A stretch of 64,000 nucleotides of DNA from Impatiens glandulifera (Eukaryota > Streptophyta > Magnoliopsida > Ericales > Balsaminaceae). This document shows, one piece after another, positions 23,616-37,374 of the stretch. Position numbers and translations under genes: made by a program. Positions within the stretch are counted from its first letter, which is position 1. The number at the start of each line of letters is the position of its first letter. The notes beneath the pieces were generated by a model. It was not told the DNA's origin, ran no database searches, and saw nothing but the letters and a program-made list of their open reading frames with translations. The stretch is from NCBI RefSeq assembly GCF_907164915.1, contig NC_061866.1:44642320-44706319 (forward strand). The letters run 5' to 3'.

Positions 23616-23700
23616 GTAAACCGTTTCCATCTCTTCTACTGCTTCCAATTGAATCGATTTCTTTTATTTTCTGATTCGAATTATATGAATGAATATACAG
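23616..23700 (+). other. Probable 5' UTR intron of the bHLH gene
   Basis: A donor GTAAAC at 23,616 and an acceptor ending TATACAG at 23,700 flank an 85-base T-rich stretch between a CT-rich leader (23,450-23,615) and the ATG at 23,712. Confidence 0.5.
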
Positions 23701-23711
23701 CCGATTAGGCA

Positions 23712-24311
23712 ATGTCTTCTTCAACACTAATCTCGAATCCTGTAACTGCTCGAGAGGTATCGAGACGGAAGAAGAGGAAGAAGATCATAAATCAGAATCC
23801 GTCTCAGAATTCAATTCAATGGAAATCCGAATTACAGCAACAAATCTACTCCTCCAAACTCCTTCAAGCTCTCCGTCATGTCCGATTAAGCTCATCGCCG
23901 CGCCGTGGACGAGCAGTGCGTGAAGCTGCCGATCGAGTATTAGCAGCAACAGCTAAAGGAAGGAGTAGATGGAGCCGAGCGATTCTTACTAACCGTCTGA
24001 AGATAAAATTCATGAAGAACAAAAGGCCAAGGACGACGGTTACGGCTGGTAACAGATCGAAGAAGCCGCGAGTGAGTATTTTGCGATTGAAATCGAAGAA
24101 TTTGCCGGCGGTACAGAGGAAAGTTAGGTTTCTTGGCCGTTTGGTTCCTGGTTGTAAGAAGGAACCTCTTCCTGTGATCTTAGAAGAAGCCACTGATTAT
24201 ATTGCTGCTTTACAGATGCAAATCAGAGCTATGAGTTCTCTCGCAGAGATGCTATCTGGATCGAGTTCTAATGCATCGTCTTCTAATGAACTAGGTCAAA
24301 TTCTTCGTTGA
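23712..24311 (+). CDS. Atypical bHLH transcriptional regulator, AIF/IBH1 type (bHLH147-150 like)
   Basis: Encodes 199 residues in one exon. The family lacks the DNA-contacting basic residues and acts in the nucleus by dimerising with other (b)HLH proteins; Arabidopsis AIF/IBH1 members restrain cell elongation and brassinosteroid responses. Visible features are a basic stretch RRKKRKK (residues 18-24), a conserved block around QQIYSSKLLQALR (43-55), AADRVLAATAKGRSRWSRAI (72-91), and an HLH at about 134-175 with RKVRFLGRLVPGC and EEATDYIAALQMQIRAM. Length and block order fit the AIF subfamily well. There is a probable 5' UTR intron just upstream. It is a single copy here with no related neighbour. 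Confidence 0.9.
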   Translation: MSSSTLISNPVTAREVSRRKKRKKIINQNPSQNSIQWKSELQQQIYSSKLLQALRHVRLSSSPRRGRAVREAADRVLAATAKGRSRWSRAILTNRLKIKFMKNKRPRTTVTAGNRSKKPRVSILRLKSKNLPAVQRKVRFLGRLVPGCKKEPLPVILEEATDYIAALQMQIRAMSSLAEMLSGSSSNASSSNELGQILR

Positions 24312-26928
24312 TTCCTTCTTTCTCTCTTTGTGTAGCTTTTTTCTTCCTCTTCTTCTGTGTGTTATCCATTTCTCTGTTGAATTTCTCCCTTGGAATTATT
24401 GTTTTCATCTTAAAAGAGAGAAGAAGATTACATTAGCGTATATTCAACAAATAAAAATTCAGTTTCCAAAGAATCAACTAGTCTTCTTCCTCATGTGTTT
24501 TTCACATAGCCTTAACCTTCTCCATTCATGATTTTGTGATCTTGAGCATTGTAACAATCCTTAATTTTTATAGATTTATGTTTTTTTTTTTTTTTTTTTA
24601 AACCCTACCCTCTAACGATCTTATGTGAGAATTCTTGTGATCTTTGATCTTTTAGGAACCACTTTTTGACACTTGACTTACTTTAATGGATTAACATATG
24701 TATTCCACTCTTCTAACCTAACAAAAAAAAAATATTGTGGTTCGAATATGTCAGGTGACAAGTTTCGTTCCTTAGTTATTTGGTTAGTGTGTTTGGAGAC
24801 TATATGCTTAACTCACGCGAGGAATAGTCGCATTCCGAAGTATATGCGAAACCCGCGTTCTAATATATATATATATATAATTTAAATAATATAATGTAAC
24901 ACTATAAATTAGTTATGATATTAAAAGTCTTGTTTTTTCTTTTTTAATAGAGTAATGGATATGTGGCTATTAATAAACCCTTTGAAAGAATAATGCAAGA
25001 GAGTTTGTTATACCAATAAATCTTGGATAGTTCTATACAATACATCTAGAGTTACATATTTTTATACCAAATGTTAGAAAAAAATGTCCTATATATCTCT
25101 TTTCCAGCACATTTCCTTTATACTTTATATATATTTCAATTAATATAGAAAGTTAGAAACCATTCTTGGTTTTCATTCTAATTGAAAGAGTAAAATGATA
25201 CATATTTTGATGATTAAATAAAGAAAGCAAGCAATAATTATTAGAACAAGGAAAGGAATGATGTTGGAATAGAATAATGATGGAATAATAGAGAGAGATT
25301 AGGTAGAATTAACATTAATCCCCAAAACTCAAATAACACACGCACATGTTAAAAAGCTAGACATAATCACATGTATTACTTTTTAAAGGTGTCATAAACA
25401 AGCTAATTAGTCATCTTCTACACCCAATCCATCATGTCACTTTTTCTTTTCTTTTTTTATGTCTCAAATTCATTTTTTTTTTTAAATGACTTAAATGAAA
25501 GTGATGAGTTATGAATATAGACTAACAAAACAAACTAATTGATTTAAATGATCCTAAATTCTTAAATAAGTTGAGATAGATTAAAATAAAGTATATATGA
25601 GTTTGAATAATTATGTGGATTCCACTTATAAGCACCAAATCATTAGTGGACAGCATGTGATGTGGGCAAGAAAGAATATAAAGATTAATTGGTTGCACAT
25701 GTCACTCTAACCTCCAACCCAAATGCATTAATTAACACTTCTTCTTCTATAATCATACTTATCTTCAAAATTAATTATTTTATGCTTAATAAATAATACC
25801 CATCCCCCTCTCTTCTCTAGACACCTACAAAGATAATTATATTTAAATATCATAATAATAATTATTTGTTTTGGGTGACAAATTTAACCATTTTAATTTA
25901 TTATATGTTTAGAAATAAAATTGGCAGCAACAGTAACATCCATCATCACCATGTGCTCATACAAAAAAGCAAATGAGAGACATAAAATAATTTACTATTT
26001 CTCCACTAAACTCCCACCTCCCATTTGCTTTTTCTTTTTCTTTTGGATTTCAAGATTAAAGCTTTTTTTGCCTCCATCCCACATCACTATCACCATGTGA
26101 ATAATAGGGAATAGGTATGGCAATAAGATACATTAATTGTGTGAAAATATTGAACATAATATGGCAATATTATTCCAGCTAGCCTAAATTCTAGGGTTTG
26201 AGTCTATTGAAAATATCTCGATAAATTATAATTGTCACATGGGTCTAACATGTCTATTATCATGATATAAACTCGCAATAGTTCTAACTGTTAAATATGT
26301 TTATTCTTATAGATATAGTATATAATATTAGAATGATCAGTTGCAATAATAAAACTAATGCACACTTTAAAATTCATTTCCTTTTTCAAAAATGCCCGTT
26401 ATCCATCTTAAGTTTGTTTATAAGCTAGAAATGATAATACTAAAACTAATTGAGATGTCACATTTTGTTTTTCAATTTTTACATTGGGGGTTGCAATTGG
26501 CCAATCTAAGGAAGAGTAAATTGGCATGCTTTTTAATGAAATCATATTAAATCGTTCTAAAAAATTTTTTGGGCCTGCTATTAAGAACCTAGATGTAGGA
26601 TTCTTGGATATAAACTATTAGGGCCAATATGTGCACCATTAAATAATTATTGGGCCTGAGATCATATATTGGTATGATAGAAGCTTTTACAATTATGGGC
26701 TTATTAAACTAGTGCATTTTCAGAGCCCGTAGTCATGGACCCATATCCAACTATTTTATTTTATTTTAATAGTAATCAGAAAAAAAAAAAATCAACTCCA
26801 CGTTTTAAGACTTAGGCGAAGTTAATTAAAAAATCAAACATTATTTAACTTTCTTCACATTTATCAAATCAATGATTAATTCATTAATCAAAATATTAAA
26901 ATACCTTTTATTTTAAATTATTAAATTT

Positions 26929-27004
<76 letters not shown>

Positions 27005-27265
27005 TTTAAATGTTTTTATTAAAAAAAACATTTCCACATTATTAAAATTATCACAAATAATCCTTGTTAACCCTAACCGAACAAGTGTAAATAGAGAAAA
27101 AGTGAATTTTTTGAAAAGAGAGAAAAAACTGGACTGACTGAATGGGTCTTTTGATACATATTGACTTTGAACACTAGCTACTTCCTTTTCAACATAGAGA
27201 AACAACATTGTTAGTGCTTATTTGATTCGTTTTATTCGAATTAATTACGAATAAACGGTTACATT
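24312..27265. other. Intergenic, no gene recognised
   Basis: AT-rich with short homopolymer runs (for example poly-T at 24,579-24,599). A (TA)n tract of about 66 bp lies at 26,936-27,001. Small reading frames here are low-complexity or lie within the microsatellite. No RNA gene was recognised. Confidence 0.5.
26936..27001. repeat. (TA)n microsatellite
   Basis: An uninterrupted TA dinucleotide run. It accounts for the isoleucine/tyrosine repeat in the minus-strand frame across it. Confidence 0.95.
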
Positions 27266-28175
27266 TAGGGTGAGCATATCTTGGGTTGACGTAAATTTCA
27301 AATTCAAACTCAAAATATTAGTTTGTGTAATTTAATTTGGTTTGAGTTGAGTTTGGGTTGTGTTGAGTTTGAGTTGAGTTGGATTAGAGTTAGAATTATT
27401 CAAATAATTCAAATTAAATAAATTTAATTATTATTTTTATTTAATTAGTCTACAAAATTTACAATATTCTTAACTTACACTCAAGTTAAAAAAATAATTT
27501 TTTAACTTATTATAATATATTTATTATATACAATTGAATAACAGAAAAATATATCACAATTGTTAAAGTACATCAAAATTAATAACCTATCTCTTTAATA
27601 TCTAGTTTGATTTTAATAAATAAAATTACCATAATCAAGGCCTTATTTATTCATTCCACATATCATTTTATCGATTAATTTATTAATTAAAATATCAAAC
27701 GGATAAAAAAAAAACGTATTAAACATTTCATAAACGTGTTAAATGAATCAAAAATGATAAATGTATCAAAAGTGTGTTAAACGAGTTTAAAACGTATCAA
27801 ACTGATCAACGACATATTAAATGGATCAAAACAAATTAAAATATTTGTTAAACGGGTCAAAACGAGACAAGTATTGGTTAAACATGTTAAAAAATTCTTG
27901 ATCGTATTAAACGGAAAAAATAAATCAAATAACTGTTAAACAATAAAAAAAATGTGTTAAATGAGCTAAAAATATTTTAAACGAGTCAAAAACATAATAA
28001 ATATGTTAAAAATAATATTTAACTTGAGTTACCCAAACCATATTCAACCCAACTCATATATAATCTAAACTCATATTAATAAATAATATAAGTTGAATAA
28101 TGAATTGTCTAAATTTAATTTAGGTTAAATATATATTAGATAAGACGGATTGAATCTACCTGTTTGTTCACCCTA
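27266..28175. mobile_element. hAT-type MITE, 910 bp, with 8-bp target duplication
   Basis: Terminal inverted repeats are TAGGGTGAGCA (27,266-27,276) and TGTTCACCCTA (28,165-28,175), with one mismatch. Flanks are GTTACATT (27,258-27,265) and GTTACACT (28,176-28,183), a 7/8 match of the 8-bp length typical of hAT elements. There is no transposase. The interior has GAGTTTGGGTTGAGTT-type subterminal sequence and, at about 27,700-28,010, degenerate roughly 20-bp repeats around GTTAAACGAGTCAAAA. Confidence 0.82.
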
Positions 28176-28183
28176 GTTACACT

Positions 28184-30582
28184 AATTTCAACTAATAAGA
28201 CGAATCAAACTAGTCATTAAACTATATCAAAAATATTAAGCTAATTAATGGAACTCAATAAACTATAACTAATAAAGATGAACCAAACAATTTCTTAACT
28301 TTTTTAGTGTTCCAAGAATGCGCGTCTGTTCGGACTTGGGAGGCATGATTTTAAATTTAGAATAATATACATATATAAAAATCCAAATAATATATATCAA
28401 AAGAGCTCAAACTATTATCTAATTTGTTTGAAAACTTTTCTTCTAATTTTCTTTTGTAAAATTAAATTATTAAAATATGGTTATATTAAATACTTATATA
28501 ATCATAATTTTTATTGATAAAAGTAATTTAGGATGTATATGAAATTATCATGGCCTAAAACAGGCCTCTTTTGTATTAGATTTATGAAAAATTTAAAGTA
28601 TAATTAATTAAGGTGAAAAGATTTATAGAGTACTTACCAAATGTTTTATTTTTATTTAATTTTGATTAATAAAATAATAATAAAAAAAAAGAAGATGAAA
28701 TAGTGAAGTCAACAAGTCAAAAACAACCTTCCTTCCTACTGACATTCCCACATGTAAGCTTTTCAATTACACTAATTAATGAAATCGGTTTTAATTTGTT
28801 CTTATGCATGTACAAAGTCAATACACCTGCTACCCTTTTATTATTATTATAATATAATAATATTCCCTCGTGAATATAATATTCCATATTATTATATAAC
28901 AAAATATAAAATAAAAACTCTTCCAAATTATTAATAATAATAATAATTTTTAGGCCTTGTTAGGATAGTATCTAATTAATTAATTAATTTCTTAAAAGAA
29001 TCTATATATCTTATTTGAATGAAACAAACATGTCCTAATATATATAATTATTAAAAATAAGAAAATGAGTTTGACTTTGACTGGTGCATGTGCATCCATG
29101 GCGATCCACAAATAGTTTTAAATCTCATGAAGATCGGCCGCGATTATCGTTATCTTTCCCATTTTAATCTCTTTTCTTTTCTTTAGTCAACGGTTTTTGG
29201 GTTCCCATTTGCAACCAATGAATACCCTCCACGTGTTTCTTTTCTTTATTATTATCATTTTTATAATTTAATTAGTTTTCATAAATTTTTTAATGTTCTA
29301 ACCGAAATCAGAAAACAAATATGTGTGTTGCTTTATTATAATTAAATCATACCACTTATAATGCTTATATACAAGGGTTGGTTATTAAGAATTTTTGGAT
29401 AGAATAGAATAATTGATTTTGAGTGAATAGAATTTAATAAATATATATGGAAAGAAAACAATTATGAAACATAAAATTAATATATAGATTGTGTCACACA
29501 TTGGATTCGGTCTCACATGGTACTATAACTTAAGATTTACGTCAACCATTCTAATTAATAAACATTTGTACCGTTGAACAAACTATATAATATATATATA
29601 TAATTTTATGTTACATGAGGGTTGGTTATTAACAGCCAAGACGAAGCTTATGGGTCTTTTGGATATTTTATTTTCCAATCCAAACGGATGAAGATAATTA
29701 GTTAAGGAATCTCGTTCACCATCAGAGATTTGAGATGAATTGATCATTATGTTAAATCGAACGCGTTATTCCAAGCTTATATTTCTCGATACATGTTGTA
29801 GGAGTTAGTCTAGTTGGTCTCCAATCGACCCGATGTTCTATTTTCCGCCAATAACTAGACTCATCCAATTGATAATGATGTTAATTTCTAGAGCCATGAA
29901 GATGAAGATTGTATTAGCCAAATTGTTACACAAGAGTGTCATTCCTAGGTTGGGTCATCTAAGAGAAAAAAAAAATTATTATTTTTTATTTAGTTGGCTA
30001 TATATATGGTACAATAAATTGAAACATAATACTAATTATGTATTATAATTATCATAATAATATAATTTAGTTGATTAAATAGTATATTAATGTTTATTAT
30101 AGTCTAGCCTTTGAAACCTTGAAAATAATATTTTAAAAAAATAATGGTGCCCTGAGAGGAGTGAGGTGGTCAAGGGCATATGGATTTAAAATGGATTAAA
30201 TTATGAAAATATAATTTATTAATGTTGGTTTTAAGAAACAAAAAGAAAAAGTTTGAATATGTCAACCAAATTAAATATTAAACCTTATTAAAAGAAATAC
30301 AATTAAATATTCAACTTAAGCAAGCTGGTGTTCTAGCTAGCTAGCTGAATATTCTAATCAAAGAATTCCATTATTTATTTATTTTTTAAACAAACTAGAT
30401 ACAAGTACAAGTACGTAATAATTTCATTCAAAAATAATAAAACAAAACACTTATAATATTGTTGTTCTTCCTTTTCTTTTCCGTAAATAAATTGAAATAA
30501 AAGATACATATAATTATTTTACAGTCTTACCGACATTAAAGAACCCGTGACAGGAATATTAATTTACATATTATACAGATCA

Positions 30583-30655
<73 letters not shown>

Positions 30656-31013
30656 GTTGACTATAATACTTATTTAATTACTTAATTTTATCTAGGAATT
30701 AATTATTATTATTAATGTTTAAGCAGTGCTATATTTTAATAATTTGAAGGATATGATATTGACATCCTTTACACCTGGCCATGACTCATCTTGAAGGAGA
30801 CATCCCTCTAGAAAAAAATTAACATGGACAGAATCATTAATTAATATTATTAAAGAAAAATGATAAAGAAAGCTATGCAACCAAATTTGATTAAGGTAAC
30901 AAAAAATGGGTCACAATAAATAAATAAAAATAATAATTAATTAAAATTGGATGTAGAATAATAATATACATATTTGATATTGTGTTAGCCGTTAGGGCGT
31001 GACTCATAATAGC
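28184..31013. other. Intergenic, no gene recognised
   Basis: AT-rich DNA. A (TA)n run of about 58 bp lies at 30,585-30,642, followed by (GT)n. A short pair of inverted ends (GGCCTTGTTAGGATAG near 28,953 and CAAACATGTCCTA near 29,037) may be a small MITE remnant. No coding sequence is supported. Confidence 0.45.
30585..30642. repeat. (TA)n microsatellite followed by (GT)n
   Basis: A TA dinucleotide run directly followed by GTGTGTGTGTG at 30,643-30,654. Confidence 0.95.
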
Positions 31014-31021
31014 CTTATATT

Positions 31022-31461
31022 TAAGGATGGCAATTTAAAACCGCCCCGTAAAAACCGAACCGAATTGCCCCGTTTGGGACGGTTTTTCCCTGAAACCGAA
31101 CGGAGATGGGCGGGGATGGTATTTGTGTCCCCCGCCCCGAACCGCCCCGATCTCACCCCGAACACTATAAAACATAATTAAATATATTAAATTTCCAATA
31201 TATTTATTTTTTCACTACATCTTATAATAGTTGTAAGTTTATTTCTTTATAATAATATAAAATTTCAATATATTATATTAAAATTTTGTTTATATAATTT
31301 TTTTTATAATTTTTTTTAAAAATATTTTATTAAAACGGTGCCCCGCGGGGATCCCCGAAACCGAATAAAACCGAACGGGACGGGGATGGTATTAAAAAAA
31401 TCCCCGAAATAGAAACGGTGCGGGGATGGTAAATACATTCCCCGCCCCATTGCCATCCCTA
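31022..31461. mobile_element. hAT-type MITE, 440 bp, GC-rich ends, 8-bp target duplication
   Basis: Terminal inverted repeats are TAAGGATGGCAA (31,022-31,033) and TTGCCATCCCTA (31,450-31,461), with one mismatch. Flanks are CTTATATT (31,014-31,021) and CTTATATC (31,462-31,469), a 7/8 match. Subterminal regions are rich in CCCCGCCCC and ACCGAAC wording on both sides of an AT-rich centre, the look of a widespread plant hAT-MITE group. The reading frame across the left half is a by-product of the repeat. Confidence 0.85.
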
Positions 31462-33323
31462 CTTATATCCATTAGAAACCATGTAAAGGAATATATGATT
31501 CAATTATTCTTTATATATGCATTTAATTAGTATAAACAGAGGCGAATCTATATAAAGGCTCGGGTGGGTTGAAGCCCACCCCGATTTTTTTTTAATTAAT
31601 CTTTTTACGGTTAAAATGTGACATTACCCCTTAATTATTAAATTTTTTTTAATAGAATTCATTATTTTATTTATTTAATTATTAAAAAATGATAAAACTT
31701 ATTTTTATTTACCTGTATTATCCAAAACAAAATTTGTTTTCTACTTTAGTCCACTTGACCACCGAATTTTGAGTTCGTTCCTTTTATAAGTATTAAAAAG
31801 AGACATTCACATAAGATAGACAAAAAGAGATAACAATTAATACTAACAACGAGACATGAATTTTCAGTCATAATCTAAATCCAATATATAATAAGCTAAT
31901 TATATTTATATAAAATAGTTGTGATTAATTTGATGATAGACTATTGGAAGTGCTGTTTATTGGTGTTATATTTTGCCAAATGTTTAAAAAACAAAGAATA
32001 TGGTTTAAAAATTTATTTATATTTTTAAAATATTTTTATTAAATTATCTTTAAGTATTTAACTTTTTCTTAAATATTATAAAAAAAAATTAATAATAGAA
32101 TTTAAATTGAATTAATGATTTCAATAATTTAAAAAAAGAATGAAAGTTGGGATACTGATTTATTTAAAATAATTTCAAAAACCATATTATTATTATTATT
32201 TTATTTTTTAAAAATTGAAAACTGGGTCAAGTTAAAAAGATGGTTCTTAGTTACGAAAATATGGTTTAGTGTTTAAATCAAAACAAAATCAACATTTGAA
32301 TTAGCTGTATTCCCAACACGCTTCTTTAAATTAAATGTTAGAGTTTGTTTGAGATTGTGTTATTTAAGATTTTTTAGAAAATTTGTATTTGATAAATAAG
32401 TAAGGTAATTGAATTTTTAATTTATAAATGTATAATAATAATTTAATATTTTAATTAATAAATCAAATAATTAAATTAATAATAAAAAATAAAATATGAT
32501 AAGTAAAAAACATAAAACCAAACATCAAGGAGTTCTTGTGGCCAAGTAAGCAAAACAAACTGCTGCCAACTGTTAATATTTAAGGCTTTGTTTTTTTTTT
32601 TTAATATTAAATTCATGCAACTCATAATCATACTATTCATTATTTGTTTGGATTGAGAATATTTATATAAATTTATTCTTACAAGGAAAATAATTTATTT
32701 TAGTACAACGGTTTAAAATAATATATAATTATTATTTTTAAATAAAATAAGTTTTATTTGATAATATAATGAATAAAAAATAAAAAGTCAAATTTAAATA
32801 ATGAAAAGTAAGTAGCTAAATATAATTTAAAAATACTACATTTATTATACTCTTAATAAAAATGAATAAAATAATATAACTCATCTTCATTTTATAAATA
32901 ATTTATACGAATAAACATAATTTAACTTTTAGTAAATATTTTTGATTAGTTTTTACTATTATGTTTAGCAATTTTGTGTAAATAATAGACAAATAAAATA
33001 GTTATTTTCTTTAAGAAAAACAATAATAAAATGACAGAGTTCCCACAACAATGTTATTACTATAAATTTTAATATTAATATACCTCATCATTTTGAATAT
33101 AAATATTAAACATAAATTAATAATTAAATAAAAAAATAAAAAGAAGATTAATTATTTAAAAGTAGCGTATGGAGAAAGTGAAGAAAGGATCAAGAAAATA
33201 ATATATATATTATAAATAAAAAAGCATGTCAGGATCATTAGCAGATCAGACAAAAGAAAACGCGTAAAATGCTTGATGAAAAAAATATATTTTATAATAT
33301 ATAATATTTTTATGGATTCACCT

Positions 33324-33679
33324 GGGGCTTGTTTGATATTGGTTATTCAGGGGCATTTTATTGAATATTTTAAGAGAAATTGTTTAATAAAAGTAATTTA
33401 TTTGAATTAATTATTTAAATTATTATAAAAAATTTAATATTTAAACTGAAAAAATAATGTATAGATATTTTAATTAATTAAGTTATTAGATAATTTAAAA
33501 CAAATAGGATTAGATATATATATGAGTTATAAAAAAAATCTGAAAGAGCCACATCAACCACATCCTCTAAACCTAATATTTATTGTTAAAATTTAAGTAA
33601 ATTTTAATAGTATATTAAAATTTTTAAATAATTTATATTTTAACCAATAATATATTAAAATATCCTATCAAACAACTGG
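33324..33679. mobile_element. AT-rich MITE-like repeat
   Basis: The left end GGGGCTTGTTTGATATTGG and the right end TATCAAACAACTGG are imperfect inverted repeats of the same family as the copies in the kinase introns. The interior is AT-rich and non-coding. Confidence 0.45.
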
Positions 33680-35969
33680 ATTAGCATTTTGTTAAATTTT
33701 TTTAAATAAAGTTAGTGGTATAAAATAGAGAATTACAGAGAGAAAAATATATTTTTATATATTGTATATACTAAATAAATATATTATTCGTAAATACATT
33801 TTATTTGCAATCAAAACATAAATATTTACTAGTAAAAATGTAAGAGACATGACTTGTTTTATTATTTAAAAGAAACTAATTAAGATGTAGAAGTTTTTAT
33901 TTGAATGAAATTGCCAAATATGTTGAAAATTTAATAATTTGGAAATGTTATAAAAAAGAAATATAATTGTATTTCAATTGGAGGAGTAAAGCAACATGCG
34001 ATCAACAATAAATCCAAATACAATAATGTGTCAAATTGAAAGAAAATAACAATTAATATGTTGTTTATTTAAAAATTCAACAAATATAATAATAAGATAT
34101 TTGTTATAAAATTTTACACCAAATATAACGGTCTCAGAAGAGTCACTCACTAGTCACTACTTCAAAACCATTATGATAAATTGATAATTAACTATTTCCT
34201 AATGTATATATTGTGTATTTTAATGATAAACAGTCTAGCTAGTCAAAACAAAATTTATTTCTATTTTTATAATTTTCTGTCATGTTTATTAAATTAAATT
34301 ATTTTAATACTATTATTATTGTTATTATTATGTGAGGACTAGCTATATATAATAATTGTTTAAATAAGCTTATTAAATATATATATTTTAAAAAATTAAA
34401 AAGAGATTGAAAAGACCATGTAAGAAATTTATTTATTTTAATTTAGACATGCTTTTGTGAAAAAGAAAAAGAGTTAATATCCATAAGAAGAAGTTGAATA
34501 ATCAATTGAGAATGATTGAGTAACAATACGAGATTTGAGATTTGAAAGTGGAAGAAGAACACATTAAGTTTGATAATGTATTTATTTATTCTAATTTATT
34601 TATACAATATATGACATTTAACTTATTCGAATCGTTGTATGTATTTGATAAGTCTATTTGTTTATTTATTAAGTATTTTTATTTAAATTATTTTTTTATC
34701 TTTTAAAAAGTTAATATTATCTTAGTGTTTAATGATGCAAAATACATGATTATGTATTTAAATCTATCTTGTTGTTTGGGACTAATTAATCATTAAACTA
34801 TAACATTCTTAAGAGTAAAATAACTTATTTATCAATCAATGATCAACCCTTATAATAATGAACTCTTGTTTATGTATTTAAATGATAAGGCATGTGAGAA
34901 TGTTCTACCAAATAATCTAATAAACATATAATGTGTATGATCCTAAAAAATCAATCATAAATGTGTTTATCATGGTTTTAGACCATGCAAATAGCCTTAC
35001 AAAAAGGTGAGGGACCTTGTTTATCAATTAAACCCATTAATAATCTAAAAGGGTATCAAACCTAATCCCTTTTGTCCCATCAATGAGTTAATCATGATCA
35101 TCTTCACCAATTTAGGATCCCTCAAAATTTGCACCACATTGATCATTTGTTTAATTCTCAATTTTATTTTATTTTATAAAGAGACGGTTTGATTATTAAT
35201 TTACATATTAATTAAAATTTTAATTGATTGTTAGAGATATAATTAGGCATCACATGCCAAATTTAAACATCAAATTATGTTAGTTTGTTTTCCCACGATA
35301 TTTATGTTATTATTTAATGAAAAATCGTCTAACTAAAAAAATTATATTCATTTTTTTACTTATTATTCTATATTTTCGAGAGCTCTTAACAATTCTTGTC
35401 ATTTGAAAACAAATTAAATCAGATATGAGTTCATGATGTTTTTGTTCGAATTAATTATTTAAATATTTTTATTGGTATAAAATAATTTAAAATATTAAAA
35501 TAGAGTGAATTATTTTTATTTGAATAAAATATATAATAGCTAGTATGATGGTGTACAAATTTAAAATTTATTTGCAATGCATTAGTGTGTTTGACTATTA
35601 ATCCAACCTTGTTTCATGACTATTATAATGATTGTTATAGACTTTCAGTAGCTTTATATTGAATCACTTTGTTTTTTTTTTCTTTTCATTTTCTAAACTT
35701 ATTTATCCATTAATCATGTACATAATTTCAGCTCTTATATATACATATATATAAAAGTTTGTAAAATAGTATTAAGTATTGAAAATTTTACCTGAGAAAA
35801 TACTCAACTAAAGAGATATTTGATTTTACCATCATTGGAATATTAATTTAAATAAGATAATGATATGAATATAACTTATATATATATATATTAATAAATT
35901 TAATAATAATTTCAATTTTATTATTATGGTTTTAAGTGTTTTCAAATGTGATTGCATTGCTTTTAAAAA

Positions 35970-36342
35970 ATTGTTTGATGTAGGGTTATGTTAAAAAAAT
36001 ATATTTCTTTATTTTATATTAATTTTAAGTAACTAATCATCTAATTTTACCTCCCATCATGAATATATCATGTCATTTACTATTTTTTTTTTATCATATA
36101 TTAATAATTTATTTCTTACTCGAATAATTCATTTATTAATTTCCTTAAATGGAAGAGATTTGTCTGAAATAACTTCAAATAATTCCTAATTAATATTATG
36201 GGTTATTACTTACTCATAATTCATCAATAATGTCAAAAACAAATAATGTAATACTTGAATTAATAATTTGAACAATTTACTAATAAAGTAATTAATGATG
36301 TAAGAAAATGGATTAAATATAAATAACCTTTAATCAAACATG
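35970..36342. mobile_element. AT-rich MITE-like repeat
   Basis: The left end TTGTTTGATGTAGGGTTATG and the right end ATAACCTTTAATCAAACATG are imperfect inverted repeats. The right end closely matches that of 13,734-14,058 (AATAACCCTTAATCAAAC). Confidence 0.42.
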
Positions 36343-37374
36343 GCCCCATGTTTATTTCTCGAAAAGGTAGAAAATTAAAAAACATACATGGGAAGAGACT
36401 TGTAACTTGTTTGATTGATTTAGTCTAATAGAAATCTTATTAACGAGACAACAAATCTTAGAAACATAAACAAAAGAAAACCACCTTTTTATCTAATTGA
36501 ATGTTTGAAAATAGTATCTATCACTTTTTATTATCAATTACTCAATTTAACAATTTTTTTTATGTAAAAACTAAACAAGTTGGTGGTTAAGATTTGTGTA
36601 ATATAATTTAAAAATTATTATTTTTCTTTAGAACATTAATTGTTTTCTAGATATCATGACTTTTATTTGGTAAAAGATTATTTTTTAAAATAGTTATTTA
36701 AACTAAAATGTGACATATGACTTTATTAAATAATATTTTAAAATTATGATCCAAAAATTACAATATTTAAAATCAAAATGAACTAAAATTTCTTAATAAT
36801 AATCAAATCATAAATTTAAAAAATATATATAATCAATTAAAATGTAATATTTGATTAGTTTAACAATTTTAAAATTTATATTATTTTGTTCACTTTATTA
36901 TTAAATTATAATAAATCAATTTTCTTCCAAAAATAAAGAATTAAAATCACAAAAAATTAAGTGATGATCCAAAAATGACAATAAATAAACATATAATCAA
37001 TTTACTTTATTAGTTTAACATCTTATAATAGTATTTTGTTAATTTTATCATAAAAATATATAAATAATATTTTTTTTAAAAAAATCCAAATAAACCAAGA
37101 TCAAACAAGTCCTAGTTGAAATCTTGTTGAATAGATTGGTCTACCTATAAATTTTTAAACTTTAAATAAAAATTGGATTTTTTTCAAACAACTTTAAAGA
37201 ATACATCTACTTTGTAATCCAAGTAGGATTTCTCTACTTTTTTTCCGGAAAAAGTTAAAACAAAAAAAAAAATCCAATCTTGAGAATTCACACCCACACC
37301 CACACTGGATATCCAAACACGCCCTTATATGATGCCGCGTAGAACCAAACCATGTTCACACCGAACCGGTTACC

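Larger units (their letters stand above)
31470..37320. other. Long AT-rich intergenic region upstream of the WRKY gene
   Basis: No coding sequence is supported. It holds a repeat at about 31,535-31,800 beginning CAGAGGCGAATCTATATAAA with GGGTTGAAGCCCACCCC, which shares wording with 60,383-60,640, and two MITE-like elements (33,324-33,679 and 35,970-36,342). The rest is AT-rich with no pattern I could name. Confidence 0.45.

Noticed and set aside
23876..24193. Minus-strand 105-residue frame
   Set aside because: Antisense shadow of the bHLH gene, whose domain assignment is clear.
26933..27208. Minus-strand frame with an Ile/Tyr repeat
   Set aside because: Mostly a (TA)n microsatellite; no other support.
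30999..31181. 60-residue frame rich in Pro/Arg
   Set aside because: Produced by the CCCCGCCCC/ACCGAAC terminal sequence of the hAT MITE.
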